Part shown: in pieces, positions 1 through 11,521 of the stretch | Layout: each line of letters opens with the position of its first letter | Position numbering within the stretch: position 1 is the stretch's first letter | Source: Hymenochaete sp. R1 | Lineage: Eukaryota; Basidiomycota; Agaricomycetes; Hymenochaetales; Hymenochaetaceae | Direction of reading: 5' to 3' | Assembly (NCBI GenBank): GCA_019400425.1 | Contig: JAFREE010000272.1 | Location: forward strand, 1 to 20,228 | Length of the DNA: 20,228 bases | The notes under the pieces: model-generated | Seen by the model: the letters and a program-made list of their open reading frames with translations, nothing else | Database searches by the model: none | Told to the model about the DNA's origin: nothing | Translations under genes and position numbers: made by a program

Positions 1-101
1 TGCTTGAGGCCATCTCCGATATCGACCCTTCTTGTGAATGTTGCCAGCTTTAGACGAATCACGGATGAATCGGTCCGCGTCAGGGGAACACCCTTCTTAT
101 T
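1..101 (-). other. Partial open frame running off the left edge
   Basis: On the minus strand a stop-free frame runs from 101 to the window edge. It reads NKKGVPLTRTDSSVIRLKLA and continues to VDIGDGLK. A possible splice acceptor (CATAG) directly precedes it. The stretch GVPLTR is shared, in the same reading frame, with the open frame at 4062-4844 on the plus strand through the 19-bp inverted repeat. It may be an internal exon of a gene lying to the left, or a scrap of the same repeated coding sequence. At about 33 codons no function can be given. Confidence 0.25.
76..94 (+). repeat. Left arm of a 19-bp exact inverted repeat
   Basis: CGCGTCAGGGGAACACCCT is present here and its exact reverse complement is at 4036-4054. 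A 19-bp inverted match is not expected by chance in 20 kb. Both arms lie at the edge of AT-rich flanks on either side of the Hsp70 pseudogene. The bases outside the arms share only TC, so no convincing target duplication is seen. Confidence 0.7.
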
Positions 102-541
102 CTATGCTATTCTTTTCTATTTTTCCCAATTCTACCAATTCCAGAATTAATGGGCTCTGCAAAAACGGTACATAACTAGAATCAGCAAGAATTGATTAGA
201 ACTGCGAGAATTAAGATAAAGAGCTTAGAATACCATTGGGTGAATTGAAATACCATGACGCAATTTAAAATGTTACAATAAAGTTACCTGAATACTAGTT
301 GATCAAATGGATTCAAGTTTCTGGAAGAACATTAAGCAAATGGAAACATGCATTCTTATAATAAGCATATTATTTCATATATTTTTGAATTATTTGCATG
401 CACTCAGTTGCGGGTAATTAAAGATATCTTTATTGAAGATATATAAAGGCTAGTTGGGTACACAACAATGGAATCTACATATTTAACATTGGAAGGGGGT
501 AGCAACTGTGCGACTGGATATGGGCCTATAGGCTGTGCAAC
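102..541. other. AT-rich stretch, no gene seen
   Basis: This stretch is clearly richer in A+T than the coding parts of the window, with many short runs such as ATATATAAAG near 440. No open frame, splice pattern or RNA gene could be supported. It may be old decayed repeat DNA. Confidence 0.5.
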
Positions 542-1023
542 CTATACCAAAGAATAGCCCTCCAACCACACAGTGACACTAACCTTCCCTAAAACATTGT
601 GACCTTCTGCTCTTCCATCCGGATAGAACCTAACAATCTCCATTACCACCCATGCTTCCCCCTCCTGCTCCAACCCCAAGATGCTGGAATCCTGAAAAAG
701 CTGCTGCCGCCCGCAGGGAAGACTGGTGAACCCGCCAATGGATGTGTTGAAACAATATGATTAAGGTAGATAGGGTTGTATAGTGCACTGATCTTGACAT
801 ATTCCTGGTCACCGGCAAAGTTCATGAGACTCAACAGATTCAACACCCTCTTAAACGACTCACTCATTACACTCTTTGACGCCAAGCAAGCCTAAGCAAA
901 GAAGGCATTGTCAGGCATAATCTTGAGATAACCGGCCAGGAATGACAAAAGTTTCTGAGGGATAGTGTGAGCATGATAGAGGGTTACAGGTTTGAACTCA
1001 TTATCACCATTGTTAGTGCACTG
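542..1023 (-). pseudogene. Decayed uncharacterised protein gene
   Basis: The minus strand reads as a balanced protein sequence (NEFKPVTLYHAH, then QKLLSFLAGYLKIMPDNAFF). It is interrupted by an in-frame TAG at 892-894, where CAG would read Gln. It then continues with SESFKRVLNLLSLMNFAGD. The end of the gene is in another frame (WVVMEIVRFYPDGRAEGHN, stop at 542-544). The switch falls near a TTTTTCAG that could be an intron acceptor, so part of the shift may be a lost intron rather than a frameshift. The 5' end is not visible; upstream in-frame codons end at a TGA next to 1024. I do not recognise the family. The stop codon and shift argue for a pseudogene. Confidence 0.45.
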
Positions 1024-1160
1024 TCATGCATCGATGATGAAGACGAGTGCTGTGATTTTGATGGGGATGCATTAGCTGATGATGGAAGAAGATGATGAAG
1101 AAGAAGGAGAGACGACGCGCGATGGACTTTGCGAAGAAAAGGAGACTGATTATGTAAGCG

Positions 1161-1181
1161 TGCACTTGAACTTCAAGTGCA
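1161..1181. repeat. 21-bp palindrome (10-bp arms, 1-nt centre)
   Basis: The arms TGCACTTGAA and TTCAAGTGCA flank a single C. It lies about 28 bp before the first recognisable Hsp70 codon and so close to the 5' break of that pseudogene. Confidence 0.8.
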
Positions 1182-1208
1182 GGTCCACCGCGCGTTAGGT
1201 CATTTCTT

Positions 1209-3542
<2,334 letters not shown>

Positions 3543-4035
3543 GTAGTCACACCTGCATTTGTCACTTATATTCTTTGTCAATGAAATCGAGAATATATGA
3601 AAGCTTAGTCACTTAAGAAATAGAGAAGAACATATTGTTTCTAATCCAGTGTGTACATTTGAGTCGATATTCGACTCCAAATAAGCTTTGAGTTATAGCT
3701 CAATAAGATGTCCGAAACCAGTTACAAGAGATTACAATAAGTCCTTTGCAAAATCATAACTTGTTATCGAATCCATTGCAATACAAGGATGTGAATAGAG
3801 CCTAAGGAAAAGAATGTTTGAAGTATTATATAGCTCAAATATATTGCAGGAAATAGAATGGGTGGGAACAGGCCACAAATCATGAGAATTGTGATTAATT
3901 AGCTTGAATGACATTCAGAATATTGAAGAGCGTAGAAAAAACGGTACAAGAAATGAATAATTGTAGTGGAATGGTACTTATGACCTAAATAAAAGAATTG
4001 TTTGACCGGAATTGCCCTGAAAGCTGAGAATTGTG
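3543..4035. other. AT-rich stretch, no gene seen
   Basis: Hsp70 similarity stops at 3542, and what follows is AT-rich with no supported open frame. It resembles 102-541 in composition. Together the two stretches flank the Hsp70 module inside the 19-bp inverted repeat. Confidence 0.5.
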
Positions 4036-4054
4036 AGGGTGTTCCCCTGACGCG
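4036..4054 (-). repeat. Right arm of the 19-bp inverted repeat
   Basis: This is the exact reverse complement of 76-94. It lies just ahead of the ATG at 4062, within the open frame that starts by 4002. Beyond the arm the two flanks diverge, although short blocks such as AAGCTGG and GATGGCC recur in the same order. Confidence 0.7.
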
Positions 4055-4061
4055 TCTAGAG

Positions 4062-4844
4062 ATGATTCGACGCATACTGAGATACGTCTCACCACTTCCT
4101 TGGGGCTCACCTGCTGCTGAAGCTGGACGACGAGTGGGAAGCCTTCGACGCATATCAGACGCATTGACAGGGATGGCCGAAACACCTCAAGCACAAGCAC
4201 AAGCGGTGAAGGAGAAGAGGCCGATTGTAGCAGGTGGAGGAGTGGTGTGGACACCCGTTCATATCATAATGCCAGTGGATGGGAAAGGGAAGATGAAATT
4301 GAGAAGGAGGAAGTCAGGGATGCCGTGTTCGCCGCAAGGAGAAGAAGGAGAAGAAGGATGGGTAGCTTCCCGTCAACCTCCCATGAAGCGCTTTAGGACA
4401 GCTGGTTCTCATTCACTCGAGATGGACATCAGTGGGATCTGTTTTCGATTAGGAGATTCCGTGTCAATGGAAGAAGTATTATTCGACAATCGGTTTGTGA
4501 TATCCATTCAACCTCAACGATTACCAAAGGACATCGTTTCGGATGTGACGCAAGGTCGATATAAGATGATGGTCACATCACATTCAAGATATTTCCTACC
4601 GAGGGTAGTCCTCCGCCAGGTGTCAGGAAAGCAGGATACGAGAGTATTATCCCACAAGGAAGTCGATGGAGAAGACCAGGAACGGAGGGATGACGAGCGG
4701 GATCATGAGATCCTGCAACTTTTCTCCGATAGCATGGCTTCTGGAGAGGGCATACCCAAGATGGGCGAGGACAATAAGGATGGGACATGTGCGGACGTAG
4801 TTCAAGGCGCCGTCCGGGGGGAATGGTTCCGGAAATTGATTTAG
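4062..4844 (+). CDS. Uncharacterised protein, 260 codons, single exon
   Basis: The frame is open from 4002, and the first ATG is at 4062. The predicted 260-aa protein has basic patches (KLRRRKSG, PMKRFR) that could be nuclear signals. A middle part of mixed composition follows (SVSMEEVLFDNRFVISIQP), then an acidic, charged C-terminal third (GEDQERRDDERDHE). No domain is recognised. No intron, promoter or polyadenylation signal stands out, and the minus strand has a competing frame at 4647-4958 with a hydrophobic run. It may be a real small gene, a fragment, or a chance frame. Its neighbours are decayed, which lowers confidence. Confidence 0.35.
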   Translation: MIRRILRYVSPLPWGSPAAEAGRRVGSLRRISDALTGMAETPQAQAQAVKEKRPIVAGGGVVWTPVHIIMPVDGKGKMKLRRRKSGMPCSPQGEEGEEGWVASRQPPMKRFRTAGSHSLEMDISGICFRLGDSVSMEEVLFDNRFVISIQPQRLPKDIVSDVTQGRYKMMVTSHSRYFLPRVVLRQVSGKQDTRVLSHKEVDGEDQERRDDERDHEILQLFSDSMASGEGIPKMGEDNKDGTCADVVQGAVRGEWFRKLI

Positions 4845-5313
4845 TGTTCCAGAGGTCCCTGGGTGCTTATGACATCTGTTTTGTCGGCCTCTGAGTCTCG
4901 GTGACGTGCAGGCACAGGAGACATAGAGAGTTATGTTGTATATACATATTTGGAACAAGGTTTAAAACTTATTGATCACATGTTCTTTAATGAGGTCGAC
5001 GATCCAAGTCAATGATATGATTTAATTCAGTAAAGAATGTATATTCAAAGTAAGTTAGATACATAATATCATATAATATCTTAGATAATAAGGCCTCAAC
5101 CAATTACAAAATCAATTCTAAACATAAGTAAAAATTTGCTCACAAATATATCGATGCATTCGAATTAGATTTTTTTTCTAGATACGAAAATATTGCCAAA
5201 GTTGGAATATAATTAAAATCTGTGTCTGACTCGGTGTGACAAAATTAATGTTTATTCGAATTTAAATGTGACATCACTCCAGTCATGATAACATACCCCA
5301 TGACTTATTTTGA
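4845..5313. other. AT-rich stretch, no gene seen
   Basis: This stretch has long A/T runs (for example around 5040-5220) and no supported open frame. It separates the 4062-4844 frame from the minisatellite. Confidence 0.5.
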
Positions 5314-5335
5314 AGTGTCCCACCGGTGGGACACT
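5314..5335. repeat. 22-bp perfect palindrome at the head of the minisatellite
   Basis: The half-site AGTGTCCCACC is followed directly by its reverse complement GGTGGGACACT. The right half is the first unit of the 11-bp array, so the left half is one unit in opposite orientation, giving a head-to-head junction. Confidence 0.85.
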
Positions 5336-5478
5336 GTTGGGTCGTTGTTGGGTCACTGGTGGGACATTGGCGGGACGCTGGTGGGCTGTTGGCGGGCCAT
5401 TGGCGGGACGCTGGTGGGACGCTGGTGGGACGTTGGCGGGACGTTGGCGGGCCATTAGTGGAATACTGGTGGGGGCGC
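5325..5478 (+). repeat. 11-bp minisatellite, 14 units
   Basis: Fourteen consecutive 11-bp units fit without gaps. The consensus is about GGTGGGACGTT, with variants such as GGCGGGACGCT, GGCGGGCCATT and GTTGGGTCACT. As 11 is not a multiple of 3, all frames across it give 11-residue periodic peptides, which explains several spurious open frames here. Confidence 0.9.
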
Positions 5479-5686
5479 AAGAATTGGGTGGGTGTTGAAT
5501 ACCACTCTTCGCGGCCATACAGGTGGCGTCCTCGCTCTGGAGATAGCACACGACCGGAACTGGCTTTTCGGACGGACGACCGGGCTCGAAGAGGAACAGG
5601 TTCTTCGTGGATGGAGTGGTGAGCGGGCAGCGACACCGACGCCGCAGCACTAGGTCTGGGAATGCGAGACTTCTGGTCCCAGGCCG

Positions 5687-6410
5687 TTGCATACTTTCGA
5701 GGCGGATGCAGGAGTTGTATTATCACTTGTAGCCCGGCACAAGACCGTTTGTGCTGGCTGCCAGAATGGGCATGTCAAGGTTTTCGATCTCGAGACTATC
5801 ACTCTCGTTAGGACGATCATAGCTCAAGATGCACCAATCTTAAATCCGTTGTTAGCGCCTGATCACTGACGATTGGTTCCCCTAGGGCATCGACATCCTC
5901 TCCCTTTCCATGATCGACTCTGATCTCTACACCTATTCGGCGAGCAGGCAGATCCGACGGTGGACAGCTAACTACTTCGACTGCACGGCATCTTGGCATG
6001 CTCACGATGGGATTGACCTTTCGTCTGTGATCATGCACTCATCTGAAGATGATACTTGGAGACTCTTAACGGATGCGAATAATAATTGCATCAAGGTCGG
6101 CGAATGGATTTGCTGTATCTGCTAGTGTGCTCTGTCTAACGTATCCGGTCAGCTCTGGCACATCGAAAGACCTAAAGTGAGGTGAAGTCGGACAATATCC
6201 CCTAACGGTAGCTCGTCTGAGACCAGAGTTGGTATGCATAGTAAGAGGATATTTTTTGTTCAATCATCAAATTGAGTTGACGTTAACGCTTTACAGGTAT
6301 GATGATCCACGCCGTCACAAAATTCGTCGATATTCCGAGTGTCAGTAACCAGTCAGAACATCGTGAGGATTGTCGACAAGCCGCTATCTGGCTCGAGAAA
6401 TGCATGACCC
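5687..6410 (+). pseudogene. Decayed WD40 plus M20-peptidase gene, DUG2-like
   Basis: Three WD-repeat-like pieces can be read: HTFEADAGVVLSLVA to GHVKVFDLETITLV; DLYTYSASRQIRRW to SWHAHDG; and DDTWRLL to CIK followed by LWHIERP. After a further intron with acceptor TTTACAG (ends 6296) comes IHAVTKFVDIPSVS and HREDCRQAAIWLEKC, which resembles the start of an M20-family peptidase domain. WD repeats followed by M20 is the layout of yeast Dug2, part of the cytosolic glutathione-degrading DUG complex. Decay shows as weak splice sites (GCACCA at about 5828 and GTCGGC at about 6097 where donors are expected), a TGA at 6183-6185 soon after LWHIERPKV, and loss of nearly the whole catalytic domain. The gene start is not visible. 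The DUG2 assignment is from recalled family features. Confidence 0.6.
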
Positions 6411-6907
6411 AGCCTGGCTCTCTCCTCTCCCGCATCTCCCACCCTGCTCAACTCCCTACACTCCTCAAAGCTTACAAACTTCTCCGTCACACACGCATGG
6501 CAAAGACACAAGCAGCCTCACGCACGAATCAGTACGTATTCCATTTGCCTGATGGTGATGAACAAAAGGAGAGGGATTGGTTAATGATGGAGGCAATGGA
6601 GGTGGAAATCGAAATGGGGAGGTGCTGTGTGCCGAGACGTGCACGGGGCAGGGCGGTTGACCACGAGTTCGAAGAACGTGGACATGGACCGGTTCTCCAA
6701 GATATAGGAGTGAACGAAGCCAAAGAAGAAACAGAAAAAGTTGAAGAAAATATGCATCATGTAAGTTCAGAATATCGTTCCGAAGGGAACCCGAACCAAT
6801 GGGCGGACCGATCCAAGAACTTGGAGCAGTTTGGGTACGACGCGGACGAGGTGGCGGAAAGATGGTGGATAGAAGAAGGAGAAGCAGTGTTAGAGAAGGT
6901 CGTGTAA
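6411..6907 (+). pseudogene. C-terminal piece of an FAD-dependent monooxygenase
   Basis: The frame runs on from the M20 remnant without a stop but changes character. LLSRISHPAQLPTLLKAYK, TQAASRTNQYVFHLPDG and NPNQWADRSKN then FGYDADEVAERWW match the C-terminal end of salicylate-hydroxylase-like flavin monooxygenases as I know them. The FAD-binding N-terminal two thirds (GxGxxG and GD motifs) are absent. A charged stretch (about 6600-6760) may be a divergent linker; a GTAAGT at 6760 could once have been a donor. The stop is at 6905-6907. The join with the preceding gene is near 6405-6420. Fusion in frame may be accidental, and the piece cannot be a working enzyme. Confidence 0.65.
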
Positions 6908-7463
6908 AACTCGGCGTGTTATGGCTAGAATGGAGGAGAGTCGGAGTTTGCGTTACTGGTACTGTTGTTTGTTTCAGCGGAACGAGAAAAATGGTCTTTC
7001 GTTGAGCTTGATATCTGTTCACTGAGATTCGATGGCCTCGGTTCACGTCTTCTCATTTTAGCAATCCCTGTACGTGTCTTACTCGTACGTTTTCGATGGC
7101 CATGTATTAACAGTTCTTCAAACTATAGTACAGACAAACCATGAATTAATAAGCTTGCTGTAAAAGACACGCCAGAAACTTTAATGACCGTTCCTTATAG
7201 CGAATGTTCTATGGGAGGCAAGAGAAGATACCATGCGGAAGACAAACAAATCAACAGCTTTTACTTTTGAATGGTACTTGTGAGTCAGATTGGCAATTTC
7301 AAGTCCAATGAATGATCGTGTATTGATAAATTCTATGGTAGAGACGATAGATGAAATAAATGTATTGTCTATGATTTATTGCAAGGGCGTAACAGGCTAG
7401 CTTCTCCGATAGTAAGCTTACGAGGGAAAGCTTGTGACAAGGTAAGAGAGAGCGAAGCTTACC
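6908..7463. other. No gene seen
   Basis: This is mixed to AT-rich sequence between the monooxygenase fragment and the minus-strand scraps. No open frame, repeat or RNA gene could be supported. Confidence 0.45.
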
Positions 7464-7868
7464 TTTCTGATAGTCCACCTCCCCAATTTCAAGTTTACTC
7501 ATCAACATTAACATCCCTAACGAGCAACTTGATGTGATTCCGGATGATTTCTTTCTCCTCGGGATCGGTACAACTACGAAGTTTGTCCTATAGTATCTCT
7601 GCCAACTCCTCTCTAATCTGCAAAGTGTTCAGCGTGCAGCTATAGAGGTTTCGGCATTCTTTTTCATCTTCTTGACGTCGTCGTTTTTTTTAGAACAATC
7701 ATTCAGTTTTGATAGATCTATTTGCTTCTGAGCATAGTAATCCGACTGTCTTTGCAGCTTCCCCGGGCCCGTTCCCATCACCTTCTTCCCTCTCCCCCCC
7801 CCCCCTGCCCCCTTAAAAAATCGCGTCTTCAGAAAGGTCTCTGCGGACACTCTTTTTGTTGAGTATGT
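7464..7868 (-). pseudogene. Decayed coding scrap, charged and coiled-coil-like
   Basis: The minus strand reads SDYYAQKQIDLSKLND, KKMKKNAETSIAA, then in a shifted frame LNTLQIREELAEIL, a TAG, DKLRSCTDPEEKEIIRNHIK and LLVRDVNVDE. A further shift gives KLEIGEVDYQK, ending at a good donor (GTAAGC, 7463 leftwards). Three frames and one stop in 400 bp, with protein-like charge patterning throughout, fit a decayed exon. The family is unknown. Confidence 0.35.
7794..7805. repeat. Homopolymer run of 12 C
   Basis: Twelve consecutive C residues sit inside a pyrimidine-rich tract. Assembly length errors are likely here. Confidence 0.85.
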
Positions 7869-8039
7869 AATGAACAAACACCAAAAGGGTCACCACCACA
7901 ACCGTGTCGTGAGAGGGACGGTCAAGTGATAGAAATAGCATGTATGTCATTTATGCCCCATGCTGTCGGTTTGTCCGTACTAAGGTCAGCAGATTATGTT
8001 ACTTACGTAGACGCTTTTGTTCACATTGCCGCTTTCAAG

Positions 8040-8360
8040 CAAAAATATGCTTGTGAAGCATCCTTCCGATTGATGACTAGAGTAACGCTGACCACCTCCC
8101 GATACCTCACCAGCGCCACACGCGAGAACACAATCTTCCGCACACGTTCCTGCATGTCGGGGTGCTTGGACCCTCTCAAACTCGGATGCAAGACTGTGCC
8201 TTAGTGCGTTTGGAGTCTGAGGCGGCACGGAGAGCTTGTTAAAGGTGGGCATAGAGGGTTGTTAGGGAGAGGGAGGTGTGGAAGGAGCGGTGGATGTGCA
8301 GGAGGTGAGTGTGTAGGGTGCGGTCGAGGCGATGGTGGTTGGACTGGAGATATCAAACTT
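8040..8360 (-). pseudogene. Decayed coding scrap, unknown family
   Basis: The minus strand reads NHHRLDRTLHTHLLHIHRSF then TSLSLTTLYAHL, a stop, and QALRAASDSKRTKAQS. A shifted frame continues with KHPDMQERVRKIVFSRVALV and RYREVVSVTLVI. The composition looks protein-like, but there is at least one stop and one frame change. It may belong to the same dead gene as the neighbouring scraps. No family is recognised. Confidence 0.3.
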
Positions 8361-8541
8361 CTTAAATAAGCTGGGTTGGTGAGTAGGACTAAAACGGGAC
8401 GAACCTCTACACTGCTTAAGGCATCGACAAGGAGGACATACACAGCTCTGATGCGCTCGCGAGCTCACCCCACAGAGAATGCCGGTTCCTTTCCTTCAAT
8501 TCTAAAAACCTGGCTAACGAAGAGAAAATGACGAATGCGTA

Positions 8542-8830
8542 CTATCTGCGCCTTTTCGAGTTTTCGCGCATTCTCTTACTCTTCAACCGAACCGGAGTCA
8601 GGCTCTCCGTCCTCGTCGACCTGATTCTTGACCCCTTTGCGTCTCCCAATTCTGTATTATCGCCGTCCTGCTCCTCAAGCATCCCGTTTCCTGGTCTTCA
8701 TCATCCTCAACGTCGTTCTCCTCGAAGCTTTTCACCAACCTCAACGGACATTTATCGGGTACTACCCTCTCACATGAGGAGCACTGACCCGTTGGAAAGT
8801 TCACCTTCAGCGGCGGTTCTGATACCTTCC
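8542..8830 (-). pseudogene. Decayed coding scrap with acidic part and basic tail
   Basis: The minus strand reads LVKSFEENDVEDDEDQETG, then in a shifted frame EEQDGDNTELGDAKGSRIR and ESLTPVRLKSKRMRENSKRR before a TAG at 8542-8544. An acidic segment followed by a basic tail suggests a former nuclear protein C-terminus. This is inference only; the frame shift and missing N-terminal part argue for decay. Confidence 0.3.
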
Positions 8831-8849
8831 TCAATGATCCCGATACGGA

Positions 8850-9888
8850 CCGCCTCGCCGAGCTACGACCGATCCCTTACTCACGTGCGAGTATTGTGAC
8901 ACAAACGCAATGACTTGGACGAAGAAATAGGATAATTGAATTCGTGACATCACTAATGTACAAGCATCGGGGATTGAGACGGACTCGCCTGTGCTAGCAC
9001 AATGAAGGCAAATAATAACTTAAAATAGAATGGGACGTACCGAAACGATACAATTGTTATTAAATGAAACTCGAGGCGACAGTACCGCATGCAAAAGACT
9101 ACAGTGAGCGTACAGAATCATGATGTATAAGCAAGTTCGTACCAGAGTGCCTCGAACCACATCCCTCTTTACCCAACGAATGACGAAGAAACCAACTACT
9201 GTTTAAAGGACGTTTAAACTCAAAACTGCACGAACATTCTTGACATATTCCGCATATTTGTACTCAGCAAGCCTAACTCAATCATTATTCGAACTGGGAA
9301 AAGAAATGGTAAATTTTCTGCCGGAAAGGAGTCCCTTAGCCGTATCGAGCGTGAAGATTGAACTGTATCGAGTTCCATGAGTATAATACGATTTGTAGTG
9401 AGGGGTAAACTTACTGTATGTAAGACCTGCCGGAAGCATACTAGGAAAATAAAGAGTTATCTCTGCCAGAAGAACGGTTGGTAGCAGCAACTACGTTTCT
9501 GACGCGGGAGAAGAAATCCCAGTCACAGAGCACATCGCAAGCCGCTGGAAGGTCGATTCAGAATCTTTAAACGACGTAAGAGGCTGAGCGCAGTAAACTA
9601 GAAAGAGCTGACTCAATATTCAGTTACGCATCCTAATCGCAGGTCCTGAAACGCTCCCTACAGAGTCTGACAGAAAGTCCCGAATACCAATTCTAGTGAG
9701 AAAAATTCGATATCAGAGCGCCTGAATACAAACGACTCCCGCCGGAGAGGTCATGCATACGATGATCATTAAAAAAAGGTCAACTTTCAACGTAAATTTT
9801 TGAGAAAAACAAGCTCACCCATAAGACAAGCGTGCCGTGCGTAAGAATTCAAGCGCAATAAAGCGCACAGCTTTTTGGGTGCGCTTGA
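8850..9888. other. No gene seen
   Basis: About 1 kb with no supported gene. The longest minus-strand frame (9278-9490) has a hydrophobic start but no matching exon, splice site or motif that I could defend. Confidence 0.4.
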
Positions 9889-10464
9889 TCACGTGGAGAT
9901 AACATCAAGCTGCGAGTAACGAATGGATTCTCTTCCCACAACGTCTTCGTAAACCAACCCCAAACATTCTTCGCTGTCGAAAAGGTCAATTTCATCTCGA
10001 CAATAACTATCGCTGAATCTCTTACTAAATGGACCATACCACCTAGATAGCATCCGCGGCAGTCCAAACCTCCCAAATCCATCCGGTTTTGCCGCAGCAT
10101 CGATTCTGTCCAAACACAAGCATGTGAGTGATTGATCATGGCGACAGAGCGCGATGGCAGCTAATTCTGCAAAGCAATGCCACTGTTGCATGTTATTGTT
10201 GAGCATATATTGAACGGTGCGAAGTCCTTGGGAAGAGAAGTTGGTTCTTGTGCATGCCAACGCGCTATTCAAGGCTTGAAGCGAGGAACGATCCTTGGAG
10301 CTATTGCGTATATAAGCCGAACGATGGGTCGAGTAGACGATGGGCACGTCGTTGATGGGAGAGTCGAAGCGATGCAGATGTTCGTGAAGGAGGTTGTCCG
10401 CCGTGCTCTGAAAGAGGCGGAGCGAGACTTGAAAATAGGAGCTCTCGTCGGTTTTGCTAGATGG
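9889..10464 (-). CDS. Uncharacterised 191-codon open frame, probable terminal exon
   Basis: The minus strand is open from 10464 to a TGA at 9889-9891. A splice acceptor (CATCTAG, intron side ending at 10457) fits the start of the coding part. From there it reads DESSYFQVSLRLFQSTADNL, HEHLHRFDSPINDVPIVYS, SLQALNSALACTRTNF and LRTVQYMLNNNMQQW, then FAELAAIALCR. The helical, Leu/Ala-spaced middle could be a TPR-like repeat; that is a guess. After LCR a TTTGGACAG could be a second acceptor, so the tail may contain an unspliced intron. No upstream exon was found toward the 27-bp minisatellite, so this may be the 3' part of a truncated gene. A plus-strand frame (10177-10569) overlaps but reads less like protein. 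Confidence 0.4.
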   Translation of the reverse strand, partial: PSSKTDESSYFQVSLRLFQSTADNLLHEHLHRFDSPINDVPIVYSTHRSAYIRNSSKDRSSLQALNSALACTRTNFSSQGLRTVQYMLNNNMQQWHCFAELAAIALCRHDQSLTCLCLDRIDAAAKPDGFGRFGLPRMLSRWYGPFSKRFSDSYCRDEIDLFDSEECLGLVYEDVVGRESIRYSQLDVIST

Positions 10465-10925
10465 CTAGAGATGGAGGATTTGGTGGTGGGACTTGGGGAC
10501 TTAAGGGTGGAAGAAATCGAGGAAGAGGCAGATAACGACGAAATCGAAGAAGTTGACGCCCAAATTTGAAAACGAAATGCGAATACGGGGACGGCGAGCT
10601 TGTCGAATGACACTCCGTCGCTGTAGCAGAATGCTGCCGTCGAACGAATGGGGAGGACAGCTATCAATGGCAACGATACGAACGACGACGCGAACGACGA
10701 CGAAGACTGCGGCAGGGGGTGAAAAAGCAGGCTGCGCTGCGGAAGCTCTGGTTAAAAGAAATAACGTTAGAACAAAATTTCCTAAAGTAGCAACCCCGAA
10801 CCCCGAGCTATACTTTTGTACCGTGTTACATCTATTAAAAAAGGCGATGATCAGCTAAATCACCACTAAAATCGGGAGAAATCGGAAAACGCAGGAAGTC
10901 GATCAACGATGAGTCCGGATCACTT

Positions 10926-11054
10926 ACCGATGCCCGGATGACAAATTTCATCACCGATGCCCGGATGACAAATCTCATCACCGATGCCCGGATGACAAAT
11001 TTCATCACCGATGCCCGGATGACAAATTTCATCACCGATGCCCGGATGACAAAC
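10926..11054 (+). repeat. 27-bp minisatellite, about 4.8 units
   Basis: Unit starts are at 10926, 10953, 10980, 11007 and 11034, exactly 27 bp apart. Each begins ACCGATGCCCGGATGACAAA and ends with TTCATC; the second unit has one C for T change. The last unit is partial. Each unit contains GATGA and TCATC arms that can pair across 6 nt. As 27 is divisible by 3, both strands show 9-residue peptide repeats, but no gene is supported. Confidence 0.95.
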
Positions 11055-11521
11055 ATTGAGGGCAAGCGTGAGAAATCGACGGCTGCAGTAGGGCGGGTTG
11101 GTTCAGAGGCGCACGCCGGTAGGGGTCGATGTTTCGCTGCCGTTTGGTCGTTCGCTTCTGAGCATATCCTTGACCTGCCACATCGCCGCTCGGAAATTTC
11201 CATCGAATAAAAACCAATCCCATGCAGAATGGATCGTGAGCGTTGCGAAGCAGACCACGAAGCCCATTATACAGGACTAGGTGAGGTGAGGAGCACCATC
11301 GATGTCGGGTCCTAAATCGTGCACAGATGTTCACATCTCAGACTGATCGAGGTAAGTGTAAGAAAGAAAGAAGACATCAGAGGCCCGCGACGAGATGGTA
11401 AGAGCAACTGGAAGTAGAAGAGAGGTGGGAAGAAAAAGCATGCTGTCGATGATAGCGTCGGTTGTGGTGGAGGAAGGAGGAAGGGGGAAAGGAGGGAAGT
11501 TGTTACTTTGAATAGACGAAA
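11055..11521. other. No gene seen; purine-rich tract at its end
   Basis: No supported gene. Positions 11464-11500 are almost entirely G and A. This could be a chance tract or the polypurine tract of a lost retroelement, but no LTR or polymerase sequence supports the latter. Confidence 0.4.

Noticed and set aside
4647..4958. Minus-strand frame with a hydrophobic run (possible membrane protein)
   Set aside because: It is shorter than the overlapping plus-strand frame and has no matching exons or known motif.
5252..5726. Two minus-strand frames of about 146 codons
   Set aside because: Most of their length is the 11-bp minisatellite read as an 11-residue repeat. The short remainder (about 5500-5690) is too little to support a gene.
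6465..7046. Minus-strand 193-codon frame
   Set aside because: It is antisense to the recognised monooxygenase fragment and rich in Pro/Ser/Leu runs, as expected of a shadow frame.
10177..10569. Plus-strand open frame of 130 codons with an acidic C-terminus
   Set aside because: It overlaps the minus-strand frame 9889-10464, which has a better protein-like composition and a splice acceptor. The acidic tail mirrors a Ser-rich low-complexity antisense.
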